From Thiohalocapsa sp. (GTDB taxonomy: Bacteria; Pseudomonadota; Gammaproteobacteria; Chromatiales; Chromatiaceae), in NCBI RefSeq assembly GCF_022340605.1, contig NZ_JAJDNQ010000050.1, forward strand, positions 50,883 to 114,882: DNA of 64,000 nt, read 5' to 3'. Below are positions 35,152-50,115 of the stretch, piece after piece. Under the pieces are notes generated by a model, which did not search any database, had not been told where the DNA came from, and saw nothing but the letters and a program-made list of their open reading frames with translations. The stretch's first letter is position 1. Each line of letters begins with the position of its first letter. The translations under genes were made by a program, and so were the position numbers.

Positions 35152-36060
35152 ATGACCAGCGTTAAGAAGCGCGGCCTCGGCCGCGGACTCGACGCCCTGC
35201 TGGGCGGTGCGCGGGAGCCGGAGCCCGCGGAGGCGGGGCCGGCCGAGGCCGCCGAGCCACTCACCCGGGCGGTGCCCGGCGATGCGGTTCTGCGCTTGCC
35301 GCTGGATTGCATCGACCGCGGCCGCTACCAACCGCGCCGTGAGTTCGACCCGGATGGCCTGCGCGAGCTCGCCGACTCCATCGCCAGCCAGGGCGTGCTG
35401 CAACCCATCGTGGTGCGCCCGGTGGTCGGCGACCGCTACGAAATCGTCGCCGGCGAGCGGCGCTGGCGTGCGAGCCAGCAGGCGGGGCTCAACGACATCC
35501 CCGTGGTGGTGCGCGAGGTCAACGAGCAAACCGCCCTCGCCATCGCGCTCATCGAAAACATTCAGCGCGAGGACCTGGCGCCCCTGGAGGAGGCCGGCGC
35601 GCTGCAACGGCTGCAAGAGGAATTCGGCCTCACCCACCAGCAGGTGGCGGAGGCGGTCGGCAAGTCCCGCACCACGGTTACCAACCTGCTGCGGCTCCAG
35701 GAACTGGGCGCCGAGACCAAGTCGCTGCTGGATGCCGGACGGCTGGAGATGGGCCACGCCCGCGCCCTGCTCGGGCTCAAGGGCGACACCCAGACCCTGG
35801 CCGCGCGGCAGGTGGTGGCGCGCGGGCTCTCGGTGCGCGAGACGGAGCGGCTGGTGCGCAGGTTGCAGGGCGAAGAAGGGGGCGCACCGCGCAACCGCTC
35901 CGCGGCAGAGGACCCGGACATCCGCCGCTTGCAGGACGACCTCGCCGAGCGGCTTGGCGCCCGCGTGGCGATCCAGCACGGCAGCAAGGGCGCCGGCAAG
36001 CTGGTCATCGCCTACAACAGCCTCGACGAGCTCGATGGCATCCTCGGGCATATCCGCTAG
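35152..36060 (+). CDS. parB: Chromosome partitioning protein ParB (Spo0J)
   Basis: A 302-residue CTPase/DNA-clamp protein that loads at parS. It starts KKRGLGRGLDALLGG (ParB N-terminal ParA-interacting box), then the ParB/Srx nuclease-like domain with GRYQPRREFD, GVLQPIVVRP and the CTP-binding YEIVAGERRWRAS (about 98-110), ALIENIQREDLAP, and the HTH around LTHQQVAEAVGKSRTTVTNLL (about 160-180), with a C-terminal dimerisation domain. I see no obvious parS sequence in the window. A GGAGG lies about 12 bases upstream of the ATG. Confidence 0.96.
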   Translation: MTSVKKRGLGRGLDALLGGAREPEPAEAGPAEAAEPLTRAVPGDAVLRLPLDCIDRGRYQPRREFDPDGLRELADSIASQGVLQPIVVRPVVGDRYEIVAGERRWRASQQAGLNDIPVVVREVNEQTALAIALIENIQREDLAPLEEAGALQRLQEEFGLTHQQVAEAVGKSRTTVTNLLRLQELGAETKSLLDAGRLEMGHARALLGLKGDTQTLAARQVVARGLSVRETERLVRRLQGEEGGAPRNRSAAEDPDIRRLQDDLAERLGARVAIQHGSKGAGKLVIAYNSLDELDGILGHIR

Positions 36061-36154
36061 GTGTCCAGTGGAATCTGCCCAGATGCGTCGTCATTAATCC
36101 GTAACGCCGTGGGGTTGCTGGTAATGCGAGCTGGCCGTGAGGTTCATTGGGGGT

Positions 36155-36184
36155 TTGACCCGAATATTCGAGCACGCTTATACT
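36155..36184 (+). promoter_or_regulatory. Probable sigma-70 promoter of the atp operon
   Basis: TTGACC, an 18-base spacer and TATACT (5 of 6 matches each to TTGACA and TATAAT), 23 bases upstream of the atpI GTG start and after the parB stop. Confidence 0.7.
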
Positions 36185-36206
36185 CGCGGCTCTTTGCGGG
36201 GGGCAG

Positions 36207-36599
36207 GTGATTTCGGGGGATTCCCGTGGCATCGGTCCGCGTGATCGTGCCCAGCTTCGCCGGCTGCTTTTTTGGCAGTTGGCCTTTGCTGTTGCCGCAG
36301 TCCTGACTGCGGCGCCGTTCGGCTTGACGACTCTCGAATCGGCGGCGATCGGCGCTGGTGTCTGTCTCCTCGCCAACTGGGTTTTCGCCCTGAGGGTCTT
36401 CCGTCGATATTGCGCCCAGGCGCCGTCGGAACTCGCGCTGCGGATCTATGCCGCCGAAATCGTCAAGATCTTCTTGGTGCTCGGCCTCTTCACGCTCGCG
36501 TTCGTCACCCTCGCGGATCTCAACCTGCCGGCACTGCTCGGCACCTATTTCGCGGTGCAGGTGCTGCCCGCGCTGTTTGCATCGCGGCCGTCACGCTAA
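36207..36599 (+). CDS. atpI: ATP synthase subunit I
   Basis: A 130-residue membrane protein with four hydrophobic helices (about 20-40, 44-62, 82-104, 108-126). AtpI heads most bacterial atp operons and helps assemble the c-ring. The start is a GTG preceded by a G-rich site. It lies 22 bases after the probable atp promoter and 38 bases before atpB. Confidence 0.85.
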   Translation: MISGDSRGIGPRDRAQLRRLLFWQLAFAVAAVLTAAPFGLTTLESAAIGAGVCLLANWVFALRVFRRYCAQAPSELALRIYAAEIVKIFLVLGLFTLAFVTLADLNLPALLGTYFAVQVLPALFASRPSR

Positions 36600-36634
36600 G
36601 ACCGCCGCCAACAGAGTTTGCCAACCGGACTTGA

Positions 36635-37885
<1,251 letters not shown>

Positions 37886-37998
37886 GCCGACTTCCGGTCC
37901 TCAGGAAGCTCAACCCGCGGAGCTGAAGTCGGGCGGTCGACGGCGCGCGCCGCTGGCCGCCGTTCCACACTAGAGGCAAACGTCAGAAAGGCAGACGG

Positions 37999-38469
37999 AT
38001 GAACATCAACCTTACTTTGCTCGTGCAGATGATCGCCTTCGGCGTGTTCGTCGCCTTCTGCATGAAGTACGTGTGGCCGCCGATCATGAAGGCGCTGGAG
38101 GAGCGCACGGCGAAGATCGCCGAGGGGCTCGCCGCCGCCGAGCGCGGCAAGCAGGAGCAGGAGCTGGGCGAGCAGCGCGCGCTGGAGGTCATGAAAGAGG
38201 CCAAGTCCAGTGCCGCGGACATCGTTACGCAGGCGCAGAAGCGCTACAACGAGATCCTGGACGAGGCCAAGCGCGACGCCGTCGCGGAGGCCGAGCGCAT
38301 TCGCCACGCGGCGCATGCGGAGATCGAGCTGGAGGCGAATCGGGCACGCGAGGAGTTGCGTGAGCGCATGGCGCAGTTGGCCATCGCGGCGGCAGAGAAG
38401 ATCCTGCAGAAGGAAGTCGACGCCCGTGCGCACAAGGACATCGTCGAAGCCTTCGCCAAGCAAATCTAG
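37999..38469 (+). CDS. atpF: F0F1 ATP synthase subunit b
   Basis: A 156-residue peripheral-stalk subunit: one membrane helix (about 5-25) followed by a long charged coiled coil rich in Ala, Glu and Lys. Length and pattern match E. coli b (156 residues). Ten bases separate it from atpH. Confidence 0.95.
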   Translation: MNINLTLLVQMIAFGVFVAFCMKYVWPPIMKALEERTAKIAEGLAAAERGKQEQELGEQRALEVMKEAKSSAADIVTQAQKRYNEILDEAKRDAVAEAERIRHAAHAEIELEANRAREELRERMAQLAIAAAEKILQKEVDARAHKDIVEAFAKQI

Positions 38470-38478
38470 GGGCACAGC

Positions 38479-39018
38479 ATGGCCGGAGACACCACCACCA
38501 TCGCCCGCCCCTATGCCGAGGCGGCCTTCGAGGTTGCCAAGGCGGACGGGAACATGGACGCCTGGGCCGACGGGCTCGTGCTGCTCGGCGCCATCGTCGC
38601 GGACCCGCGGGTCGCGGAACAGATCGACAACCCGAACGCGACCGCGCAGCAGCTCATCGAGCTGATCTTCGGCGTCGCCGGCGAGGGCCTGACCGAGCAC
38701 CAGCAGAATCTGGTCAGGCTCTTGGCCGCCAACAAGCGCCTCATCGTGCTGCCGGACGTCGCGCGGTTGTTCGCGCAGATGAAGACCATTTACGACGGGC
38801 TGCGCCACATCGAAGTGACCAGTGCCTTCCCGGTCTCCGACGCCGAGCGCGAGGAGCTGGCGCAGCGGCTGAAGGCCCATTTCGGCGCCGACGTGGACCT
38901 AAGCGTTGCGGACGACCCGAGCCTCATCGGCGGCATCAAGGTGCGTGCCGGTGACATCGTCATCGACGGCTCGGTGCGCGGCAAGCTGGAGCGGCTGTCC
39001 AACGACCTGCAATTCTGA
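38479..39018 (+). CDS. atpH: F0F1 ATP synthase subunit delta
   Basis: A 179-residue stalk cap (OSCP) protein. It starts IARPYAEAAFEVAK and ends with the conserved DPSLIGGIKVRAGDIVIDGSV and GKLERL. Usual length. Confidence 0.96.
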   Translation: MAGDTTTIARPYAEAAFEVAKADGNMDAWADGLVLLGAIVADPRVAEQIDNPNATAQQLIELIFGVAGEGLTEHQQNLVRLLAANKRLIVLPDVARLFAQMKTIYDGLRHIEVTSAFPVSDAEREELAQRLKAHFGADVDLSVADDPSLIGGIKVRAGDIVIDGSVRGKLERLSNDLQF

Positions 39019-39090
39019 TGTTCGCCGCCGCGTACCGCGGCGGCGCGCACCCATATCGGAGCCCCATCTGAGCCCTTTCGGAGCAAAGCC

Positions 39091-40632
<1,542 letters not shown>

Positions 40633-40675
40633 GTTCGAGCTGTCGGCCAGGTTGAGGTGGCCCGGTGAGCTCGCG

Positions 40676-40775
40676 CCGCTGGGGCCCCGCCGGGCCTAGG
40701 ATTCCCGGGCCAAGCGCCGGGGGCCGAGCGCCCCGGCCCCGGCCCCTGGCACTCGGCCCTAAGCGCCTGGTCTTC
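40676..40775. repeat. GC-rich GGCCCTTGG-type element in the atpA-atpG gap
   Basis: The gap holds GC palindromes (GGCCCCGCCGGGCC, CCCGGGCC) and ends CCCCGGCCCCTGGCACTCGG then CCCTAAG. Related strings CCGGCCCTCGGCCCTTGGGC and CCCGGCCCTTGGAACTCGGC occur at 53030 and 54895. Confidence 0.55.
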
Positions 40776-40837
40776 GCATGAAGTGATGGCTGCGTACTCG
40801 GATACCGACAGTTAGAACCTTCCGTTAGGAGCCCCTT

Positions 40838-43172
<2,335 letters not shown>

Positions 43173-43296
43173 CCGGTCCGGCGCCGCTGCCGCCCGCGCC
43201 GGCCATGGCCGGGCGGGCAGCGTGCGGCGCCACACACCGGCAGCATCCGCCGAACAAGAGATTTCTCTGGATTACAGAGCCCTGGAGCACGCCGAT

Positions 43297-43722
43297 ATGG
43301 CAATGCAGATCCACGTGGATATCGTCAGCGCCGAGGGTGCGATCCACTCCGGCAGCGCGTCGATGGTCTACGTCCCCGGCGAGATGGGCGAGCTCGGCAT
43401 CGCCCCACGCCATGCGCCGCTGATCACGCGGCTCAAGCCCGGCGACGTCCGCGTCGAAGACCAACACGGGCAGATGGACCACTTTTACGTCTCCGGCGGC
43501 ATGCTGGAGGTGCAGCCGGATGTGGTGACCGTGCTCGCGGACACCGCCATCCGCGCCGAGAACATCGACGAGGCCAAGGCGCTCGAGGCCAAGCGCCGCG
43601 CCGAGGACGCGCTGGCCGGCCAGACCGCCGAGTTCGAATATGCCAAGGCCCAGGCCGAGCTGGCCGAGGCCATCGCTCAATTGCGCGCCATCGAGAAGCT
43701 GCGCAAAATGAAGGCGAGCTGA
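43297..43722 (+). CDS. atpC: F0F1 ATP synthase subunit epsilon
   Basis: A 141-residue regulatory shaft subunit. The N-terminal beta-sandwich has [24 protein letters not shown] in its usual place, and the C-terminal two-helix hairpin is A/E/K-rich, able to inhibit ATP hydrolysis. The ATG at 43297 ([14 protein letters not shown]) is preceded by GGAG. A strong terminator follows 31 bases after the stop. Confidence 0.96.
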   Translation: MAMQIHVDIVSAEGAIHSGSASMVYVPGEMGELGIAPRHAPLITRLKPGDVRVEDQHGQMDHFYVSGGMLEVQPDVVTVLADTAIRAENIDEAKALEAKRRAEDALAGQTAEFEYAKAQAELAEAIAQLRAIEKLRKMKAS

Positions 43723-43753
43723 CGCCGCACACGTGTCGGCGCCGATCTTCCGG

Positions 43754-43784
43754 CGGACGGGCGCTCCTGTCGCCCGTCCGTTTT
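43754..43784 (+). terminator. Rho-independent terminator of the atp operon
   Basis: A perfect 10-bp stem CGGACGGGCG / CGCCCGTCCG with a 7-base loop followed by TTTT. Confidence 0.9.
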
Positions 43785-44147
43785 GCGCGTCATGTTGACT
43801 GCGCTATGCTCCCGGTGCATAACTGGCACCGAACGGAACAGCACAGCGCACCCGATGACCCAGCAGGTCGCCAACGGCCGCCCCACCATGGACGGCACCC
43901 ATCCCCTGGCCGGTAAGCGGCTCCCTCAGCGTCTCCTCGTGCGCATCCATGTCTACGGGGTGCGAAACCCCGATGCCGGCGATTCTGCCGGCGATCCGCA
44001 ACAGGACGCCTCGGGTGGGTCCACCGCCTGGCATCTCCTGCACTGAGTGCCCGGATCGAGCTCCCGACACGGACGGCAGGCAAGCCTTCGCTCCATGACA
44101 CAGTCGGCTCCCGGGTTCCGCCTTCCTCAACCAAAGGTTCTCGCGTC
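43785..44147. other. Leader region of glmU
   Basis: About 360 bases from the atp terminator to glmU, headed by a good promoter. A 63-codon frame starts at the ATG at 43855 (MTQQVANGRP) and ends at 44046; it has no recognisable similarity and may be a leader peptide or chance. Confidence 0.4.
43795..43823 (+). promoter_or_regulatory. Probable sigma-70 promoter of glmU-glmS
   Basis: TTGACT (5 of 6), a 17-base spacer and CATAAC (4 of 6), just after the atp terminator and 324 bases before the glmU ATG. Confidence 0.55.
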
Positions 44148-45518
44148 ATGAGCCTAGGCGTCGTCATCCTCGCCGCCGGCAAGGGCACGCGCATGCGCTC
44201 CGCCCTGCCGAAGGTCCTCCATCCCCTCGCTGGCCGGCCATTGCTACGCCACGTGCTGGACGCCGCCGAAGCGGTCGGCGCGGCACGGGTCTGCGTCGTC
44301 TACGGCCACGGCGGCGAGATGGTGCCATCCACGCTGGCCGACGCCGAATGCGCGTGGGTGGAGCAGGCCGAGCGGCTTGGCACCGGGCACGCGGTGCAGC
44401 AAGCGTTGCCGGCCATGACCGGCGTGGAGCGGGTGCTGGTGCTCTACGGCGACGTGCCGCTCATCGAGCCGGAGACCCTGAACCGGCTGGTGGCGGACAG
44501 CGCGGAGACGGCGCTGGGCCTGCTCACCATGACCCTCGCCGATCCCACCGGGTACGGCCGCATCGTGCGCGATGCCGACGGCCGCGTGCTGCGCAGCGTC
44601 GAGCACAAGGACGCCAGCGACGCCGAGCGCGCCATCACCGAGGTCAACACCGGCATCATCGTCGCCCACCGCCAGCGCCTCGAGGACTGGCTCGGGCGCG
44701 TCGGCAACGACAACGTGCAGCGCGAGTACTACCTCACCGATGTCATCGGCCTAGCCACCGGCGACGGCGTCGACGTGGTCACCGCGCAGCCCGAGACACT
44801 GGAAGAGGTAGCGGGCATCAACGACCGCATTCAGCTCGCGGAGCTGGAGCGCTACCATCAGCGGCGCACGGCGGAATGCCTGATGCGCCGGGGCACCACC
44901 ATCATCGACCCGGCGCGCATCGACATCCGCGGCACGTTGGAATGCGAGCGGGACGTGGTGCTGGACGTGAATCTGATCTGCGAAGGCCGCGTGCGCATCG
45001 GCGCCGGTGCGCGCATCGGACCCAACTGTCTGCTCAAGGACTGCGAGATCGGTCCGGGTGTCGAGGTGCTGGCCAATTGCGTCATCGAGGGTGCTCGGGT
45101 CGGCGCCGGTGCCCGCGTCGGTCCCTTCGCCCGCCTGCGGCCGGAGGCGGACCTCGGCCGCGATTGCCACGTCGGCAACTTCGTCGAGATCAAGAAGTCG
45201 CAGATCGCCGAGGGCAGCAAGGTCAACCACCTGACCTACATCGGTGACACCGAAATGGGCCGTGGCGTCAATATCGGTGCCGGCACCATCACCTGCAACT
45301 ATGATGGCGCCAACAAGCACCGCACCGTCATCGGCGACGGTGCCTTCATCGGCTCCAACACCGCGCTCGTGGCGCCGGTCAACATCGGCGCCGGCGCCAC
45401 CATCGGCGCCGGCTCTGTCATCGTGCGCGACGCGCCAGCCGAGCAACTCACCCTGGCGCGTGGCCGGCAAGTGACGATCGAAGGCTGGGAGAGGCCCGTA
45501 AAGAAACCTAAGGTATAG
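44148..45518 (+). CDS. glmU: Bifunctional N-acetylglucosamine-1-phosphate uridyltransferase / glucosamine-1-phosphate acetyltransferase
   Basis: A 456-residue two-domain enzyme making UDP-GlcNAc for peptidoglycan and LPS. N-terminal pyrophosphorylase with LAAGKGTRMRSALPKVLH (about 8-25) and VLYGDVPLI; C-terminal left-handed beta-helix of hexapeptide repeats (about 250-440) with the acetyltransferase residues around HLTYIGDTEMG and NIGAGTITCNYDG. Length equals E. coli GlmU. glmS follows, which supplies its substrate pathway. Confidence 0.97.
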   Translation: MSLGVVILAAGKGTRMRSALPKVLHPLAGRPLLRHVLDAAEAVGAARVCVVYGHGGEMVPSTLADAECAWVEQAERLGTGHAVQQALPAMTGVERVLVLYGDVPLIEPETLNRLVADSAETALGLLTMTLADPTGYGRIVRDADGRVLRSVEHKDASDAERAITEVNTGIIVAHRQRLEDWLGRVGNDNVQREYYLTDVIGLATGDGVDVVTAQPETLEEVAGINDRIQLAELERYHQRRTAECLMRRGTTIIDPARIDIRGTLECERDVVLDVNLICEGRVRIGAGARIGPNCLLKDCEIGPGVEVLANCVIEGARVGAGARVGPFARLRPEADLGRDCHVGNFVEIKKSQIAEGSKVNHLTYIGDTEMGRGVNIGAGTITCNYDGANKHRTVIGDGAFIGSNTALVAPVNIGAGATIGAGSVIVRDAPAEQLTLARGRQVTIEGWERPVKKPKV

Positions 45519-45724
45519 CCCCTCACGCAAGCACGGGGAGATCCCGCTGGCCGGGCGTGTACGAGTTGGGTTCTGATATCGGGGTGGACCTGGGTGCAAG
45601 GGACGCGCGCAGTCCGGCGGCGATCCCGACGCTCGGTCCTCGGCCGTGAGCCCGGTCAACCGAGCATCGATCGATCGGGACCGTTTCTCGCGGGCTTGTA
45701 CAACAACCTCGGAGGCATGCTCCT

Positions 45725-47557
45725 ATGTGCGGCATCGTCGGCGCCATCGCACAGCGGCCGGTTGCGGCCATCTTGCTGGAAGGACTGAAGCGGCTCGAGT
45801 ATCGTGGCTATGACTCCGCGGGGCTCGCCGTGCTGAGTGCCGACGGCGGCATCTGCCGGCTGCGGACCCTCGGCAAGGTGGCGAAGCTCGTGGATGCCGT
45901 CGCCGCCGAGCCGGTGGGCGGCACCGTCGGCATCGCCCACACCCGCTGGGCCACGCACGGCGAGCCGTCCACCGAGAATGCGCATCCGCACCTCTCCGGC
46001 GACCGCTGCGCCATCGTTCACAACGGCATCATCGAGAATCACGCCGCCCTGCGCGCCGAGCAGATTGCCGCCGGGCACAGGTTCACGTCGCAGACCGACA
46101 CCGAGGTCGTCGTTCACGCCATCTACGACGAGCTCGACGCCGGATATTCCCTGACCGACGCCGTCCGGCGTACCCGGGGGCGGCTCGAAGGCGCCTACGC
46201 CCTCGGCGTCATCGACGCCCGTGACCCGACCCGGCTCGTCGCCACCCGCCAGGGCAGTCCGCTGGTGATTGGTGTCGGCTTCCAGGAGCACTTCATCGCC
46301 TCCGACGTGTTCGCGCTGCTGCCGGTGACGAACCGCTTCATCTTCCTGGAAGAAGGCGATCTCGCCGAGCTCAGGCTCGACGGCGTCACCATCTGGGACC
46401 GCGCCGGCGACATCGTCGAGCGCCCGGTCCGCGAGTCCCGCGTGGCCGCGGACTCCGCCGAGCGCGGCGAGTACCGTCACTTCATGCTGAAGGAGATCTT
46501 CGAGCAGCCGCGCGCCATCGCCGACACCCTGGAGGGCCGCATCGGTGCCGAGCGGGTGCTGCCGGAGGCGTTTGGACTGGAGGCCGAGGCGGTGCTGGCA
46601 ACGGCCCGCGCTGTCACCATCGTCGCCTGCGGCACGAGCTACCACGCCGGGCTCGTGGCCAAGTACTGGATCGAGGCCCTGGCCAACATCCCCTGCCGGG
46701 TGGAGGTGGCCAGCGAGTACCGCTACCGCAAGCACGTTGTGCCCGAGGACGCGCTCTTCGTCACCATCTCGCAGTCCGGCGAGACCGCCGATACCCTGGC
46801 GGCGCTGCGCATCGCCAAGGAGAGCGGCTATGCCAAGACGCTCGCCATCTGCAACGTGCCGGAGAGCTCGCTGGTGCGGGAGTCCGACCTGGTGCTGCTG
46901 ACCCACGCCGGACCCGAGATCGGCGTCGCCTCCACCAAGGCCTTCACCACCCAGCTCGTAGCACTGCTGCTGCTCACCCTTAGCCTCGCCCGCACCCGCG
47001 GCATGGACGCGGACGCCGAGGCCCGGGCGGTGGGGCTGCTGCGCGGACTCACGGCCAAGCTGGAAGAGGTGCTGGCCATCGACGCGCGCATCGCCGAGCT
47101 GGCCGAGCACTTCATCGAGAAGAAGCACTGCCTGTTCCTCGGCCGCGGCGAGGAATACCCCATCGCGATGGAAGGCGCGCTGAAGCTCAAGGAGATCTCC
47201 TACATCCACGCCGAGGCCTACCCCGCCGGCGAGCTCAAGCACGGCCCGCTCGCGCTCATCGACGAGGACATGCCCGTCGTCGCCGTGGCGCCCAACAACG
47301 CCCTGCTGGAAAAGCTCAAGTCCAACCTCGAGGAGGTCCGCGCCCGCGGCGGCCAGCTCTTCGTCTTCGCCGATACGCAGGTGCCCATGCAGGAGGAGCC
47401 CGGCATCACCGTCATCCGTCTGCCCGAGACCGGCGACCTCATCGACCCCATCGTCTTCACCATCCCCATGCAGCTTCTCGCCTACCACGTGGCGACGCTG
47501 AAGGGCACCGATGTGGACCAGCCGCGTAACCTGGCCAAATCCGTCACGGTCGAGTAG
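45725..47557 (+). CDS. glmS: Glutamine-fructose-6-phosphate aminotransferase (isomerizing)
   Basis: A 610-residue enzyme making glucosamine-6-phosphate from fructose-6-phosphate and glutamine. Cys2 (MCGIVG) is the N-terminal nucleophile of the glutaminase domain (1-240), with [11 protein letters not shown] and [11 protein letters not shown]. Two SIS isomerase domains follow (about 280-600) with [13 protein letters not shown] and [20 protein letters not shown], ending [14 protein letters not shown] lies about 9 bases upstream of the ATG. With glmU it forms the UDP-GlcNAc pair. Confidence 0.97.
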   Translation: MCGIVGAIAQRPVAAILLEGLKRLEYRGYDSAGLAVLSADGGICRLRTLGKVAKLVDAVAAEPVGGTVGIAHTRWATHGEPSTENAHPHLSGDRCAIVHNGIIENHAALRAEQIAAGHRFTSQTDTEVVVHAIYDELDAGYSLTDAVRRTRGRLEGAYALGVIDARDPTRLVATRQGSPLVIGVGFQEHFIASDVFALLPVTNRFIFLEEGDLAELRLDGVTIWDRAGDIVERPVRESRVAADSAERGEYRHFMLKEIFEQPRAIADTLEGRIGAERVLPEAFGLEAEAVLATARAVTIVACGTSYHAGLVAKYWIEALANIPCRVEVASEYRYRKHVVPEDALFVTISQSGETADTLAALRIAKESGYAKTLAICNVPESSLVRESDLVLLTHAGPEIGVASTKAFTTQLVALLLLTLSLARTRGMDADAEARAVGLLRGLTAKLEEVLAIDARIAELAEHFIEKKHCLFLGRGEEYPIAMEGALKLKEISYIHAEAYPAGELKHGPLALIDEDMPVVAVAPNNALLEKLKSNLEEVRARGGQLFVFADTQVPMQEEPGITVIRLPETGDLIDPIVFTIPMQLLAYHVATLKGTDVDQPRNLAKSVTVE

Positions 47558-47582
47558 CGCCGCGACGATCATCGTTTAGGCT

Positions 47583-47607
47583 GGTGGCGAGGCTCGGTCT
47601 CGCCACC
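47583..47607 (+). terminator. Stem-loop after glmS
   Basis: A perfect 9-bp stem GGTGGCGAG / CTCGCCACC with a 7-base loop, 26 bases after the glmS stop. No T-run follows, so termination is only possible. Confidence 0.4.
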
Positions 47608-47683
47608 CCGACCTCGGCGCCTCCGTGGCAAGCCGCGCATCCGTTTTGGGGCCGATAAGCGAAGAGGCTGTGAAGGTCTTCGG

Positions 47684-47835
47684 TGTAGCAGCTCTTGCGG
47701 CAGCAGCCCCTTGTGGGAGCGGCACTCTCGGTGCCGCGACCGGCGCCAAGGCAGCACACCACGCCTCGAATAAGTGCCAAGCGGCTTGCAGTCGCGCGGC
47801 CGTCATCGCGCCACAAAAGGCAGTGGCGCTCCCAC
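47684..47835 (-). repeat. About 140-bp dispersed repeat, copy 1
   Basis: The reverse complement of this stretch matches 52333-52470 over nearly its whole length. Shared blocks include CTGCCTTTTGTGGCGCGAT, GGCGTGGTGTGCTGC, GCCGGTCG and GTGCCGCTCCCA. Its ends are GTGGGAGCG-like, so it looks like a composite of two REP-type arms with a conserved centre. It lies between glmS and the BON gene. Confidence 0.8.
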
Positions 47836-47882
47836 GGTGCCGGTGCCCCCGGCTGGCCGAGTGTCGCTTGCGTGCGCTCGCC

Positions 47883-48686
47883 TCAGAGCGGCCTTTCGAT
47901 AATGAGCTGAGAGTCGACTTCCGTCACGCCGGGCACCTGCTCGGCGAGGGCCTCGGCGACGCTGCGCTCGGCGGATGAGGTGACGGTGCCGCTGAGGACG
48001 AGGGTGCCGTCGCGCGCCTCGACCTCGATGCTGTGGGCGTTGACCGTGGTGTTGAACTGAAGCAGCCGGCGCAGTCGGTTGGCGATCCAGGCGTCGGAGT
48101 GCCGGGCCTTGGCGATGGCGGCCTGGCGGTCGCGGATGGCCGCTATGAGCTCCGGGTCGACGCTGATGTAGTTGAAGACCTGGTCCACGCCCTCGGTGGT
48201 GGCGGCGAGCGCGGCGATGCGGTCGCGCTCCGAGGTGGTGCCGACGTTGCCGCTGAGGTGCGCGGCGCCGCCGTCCACGTTGACCTCGACGTCGAGCCCC
48301 GCGGCGTCCTTCTGCCAGCTCAGGATCTGGCGCAGCCTGGCCGCGGTGGTCAGGTCCTCTTCGCCTGTGAACAGGTGCCCCGGCGCATCGGGCAAGGGCG
48401 CGTCCAGGCGCAGGGCGTTGTCGACTTCGGCCCCGTCCGCCGCCAGCGCCACGAGCGCCGCGGCGAGGCCGCGGTCCGACTCGTCGGCCACGGCGCCCTC
48501 CAGGCGCAGTCGCCCGTCCGCCCTGGTCACACGGATCTCGTAGCCGCTCAGCAGCGGATTGACGTCGATCAGGGTCTGCGCCCTGACGCCTGCGTCCGAT
48601 CCGGCCCGGGCCATACCGGCGGTCACGCAGAGCGTGCCGAGCAATGCGGCGCTGAGCAGGGATCTGGCAAGAGCGGATTGGGACAT
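47883..48686 (-). CDS. Periplasmic BON-domain protein (OsmY-like)
   Basis: A 267-residue exported protein with a signal peptide (about 1-28, cleaving near ARA). Three BON-type alpha/beta repeats follow: about 33-95 (weak), 108-175 (VEVNVDGGAAHLSGNVGTTS) and 195-262 (IEVEARDGTLVLSGTVTSSA). BON domains bind phospholipid surfaces; OsmY is an envelope-stress protein in E. coli. It is divergent from pilT with about 390 bases between. The exact role is unknown. Confidence 0.85.
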   Translation of the reverse strand: MSQSALARSLLSAALLGTLCVTAGMARAGSDAGVRAQTLIDVNPLLSGYEIRVTRADGRLRLEGAVADESDRGLAAALVALAADGAEVDNALRLDAPLPDAPGHLFTGEEDLTTAARLRQILSWQKDAAGLDVEVNVDGGAAHLSGNVGTTSERDRIAALAATTEGVDQVFNYISVDPELIAAIRDRQAAIAKARHSDAWIANRLRRLLQFNTTVNAHSIEVEARDGTLVLSGTVTSSAERSVAEALAEQVPGVTEVDSQLIIERPL

Positions 48687-49072
48687 GCAGGTTCCTCCGT
48701 ATGACTGTTGGCGCGGACCGGGCGGTTGAATGCCATGCCCGCGGCGTTTCCGGGTGCAGCGGTGGCGGGGCGCTGCATTCTAAGCTCCGTAGCCGGTGGC
48801 GGTGGGCACGATCACCCCGGCCGCTGATGGTAGCGAATGCATCGCACGTTCGATTTTGGCGTTGCGGTCAATCGTTGCCCAATCTCTTCCGCACGAGCGC
48901 GCGATCCGGGCGCTGGCGCTCGGCAGACGCCGGGACTGGCGTCCGTCCCGTCGCGAGACCTGACGCTCGAACCCGACCCGACGCTTCGCGCTATCCTTGC
49001 CCTTTGGCCGTCGGCGTGGTGCTTGGTACCGTTCGTCGGCGGCACCGATTGCCGACAGCCCGGGAGACGCCC
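48687..49072. other. Divergent intergenic region between the BON gene and pilT
   Basis: About 390 bases with no gene I can support and no clear promoter consensus. In-frame ORF extension of pilT into it (to 48701) is low-complexity and not used. Confidence 0.4.
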
Positions 49073-50110
49073 GTGGACATCGCCGAGCTCCTCGCCTTCA
49101 GCGTCAAGAACAAGGCCTCGGACCTGCACCTGTCCGCGGGCCTGCCGCCCATGATCCGCGTCGACGGCGACATGCGCCGCATCAACGTGCCGCCGCTGGA
49201 ACACCGCACGGTGCATGCGCTGATCTACGACATCATGAACGACAAGCAGCGCAAGGACTACGAGGAGTTCCTGGAGACCGACTTCTCGTTCGAGATCCCA
49301 GGCGTCGCGCGCTTTCGCGTCAATGCGTACAACCAGAAGCGCGGCGCCGCGGCGGTGTTCCGGACCATCCCTTCCAAGGTGCTGACGCTGGAAGACCTGA
49401 ACGCGCCGGAGATCTTCAAGCAGATCGTCGACGTGCCGCGCGGGATGGTGCTGGTGACGGGCCCCACCGGCTCCGGCAAGTCCACGACGCTGGCGGCGAT
49501 GATCGACTATGTCAACGATACGCAGTACTCGCACATCCTCACCATCGAGGACCCCATCGAGTTCGTGCACACCAGCAAGAAGTGCCTGATCAACCAGCGG
49601 GAAGTGCACAAGGATACGCTGGGCTTCAGCGAGGCGCTGCGCTCGGCGCTGCGTCAGGACCCGGACATCATTCTGGTGGGCGAGATGCGCGATCTCGAGA
49701 CCATCCGGCTCGCGCTCACCGCCGCCGAAACCGGCCATCTGGTGTTCGGCACCCTGCACACCAGCTCGGCAGCGAAGACCATCGATCGCATCGTCGATGT
49801 GTTTCCGGCGGCGGAGAAGACCATGGTGCGGTCCATGCTGTCGGAGTCGCTGCGCTCGGTGATCTCGCAGTCGCTGCTGAAGAAGATCAGCGGCGGTCGC
49901 ATCGCCGCGCACGAGATCATGATCGGCACACCGGCCATCCGCAACCTGATCCGCGAGGACAAGGTGGCGCAGATGTACTCGGCCATCCAGACCGGCCAGG
50001 CGAGCGGCATGCAGACCCTGGATCAAAACCTGGCAGAGTTGGTCAAGCGCGGCTTCGTCACCAAGGCCGATGCACGCATCAAGGCACAGAACAAAGAGAG
50101 CTTCCTCTAG
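49073..50110 (+). CDS. pilT: Type IV pilus retraction ATPase PilT
   Basis: A 345-residue hexameric ATPase that depolymerises pili for twitching. N-terminal PAS-like domain, Walker A GPTGSGKST (about 130-138), Asp box TIEDPIEF, Walker B ILVGEMRD (about 198-205) and His box TGHLVFGTLHTSSA, with the C-terminal AIRNLIREDKVAQMYS retraction motif. Start is GTG at 49073 with GGAG 7 bases upstream. pilU follows after 5 bases. Confidence 0.97.
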   Translation: MDIAELLAFSVKNKASDLHLSAGLPPMIRVDGDMRRINVPPLEHRTVHALIYDIMNDKQRKDYEEFLETDFSFEIPGVARFRVNAYNQKRGAAAVFRTIPSKVLTLEDLNAPEIFKQIVDVPRGMVLVTGPTGSGKSTTLAAMIDYVNDTQYSHILTIEDPIEFVHTSKKCLINQREVHKDTLGFSEALRSALRQDPDIILVGEMRDLETIRLALTAAETGHLVFGTLHTSSAAKTIDRIVDVFPAAEKTMVRSMLSESLRSVISQSLLKKISGGRIAAHEIMIGTPAIRNLIREDKVAQMYSAIQTGQASGMQTLDQNLAELVKRGFVTKADARIKAQNKESFL

Positions 50111-50115
50111 GGCGC

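Noticed and set aside
36061..36206. parS or oriC between parB and the atp operon
   Set aside because: No TGTTTCACGTGAAACA-like sequence and no cluster of TTATCCACA DnaA boxes found here or elsewhere in the window.
45656..47572. 638-codon minus-strand frame opposite glmS
   Set aside because: Antisense shadow; glmS motifs are intact on the plus strand.
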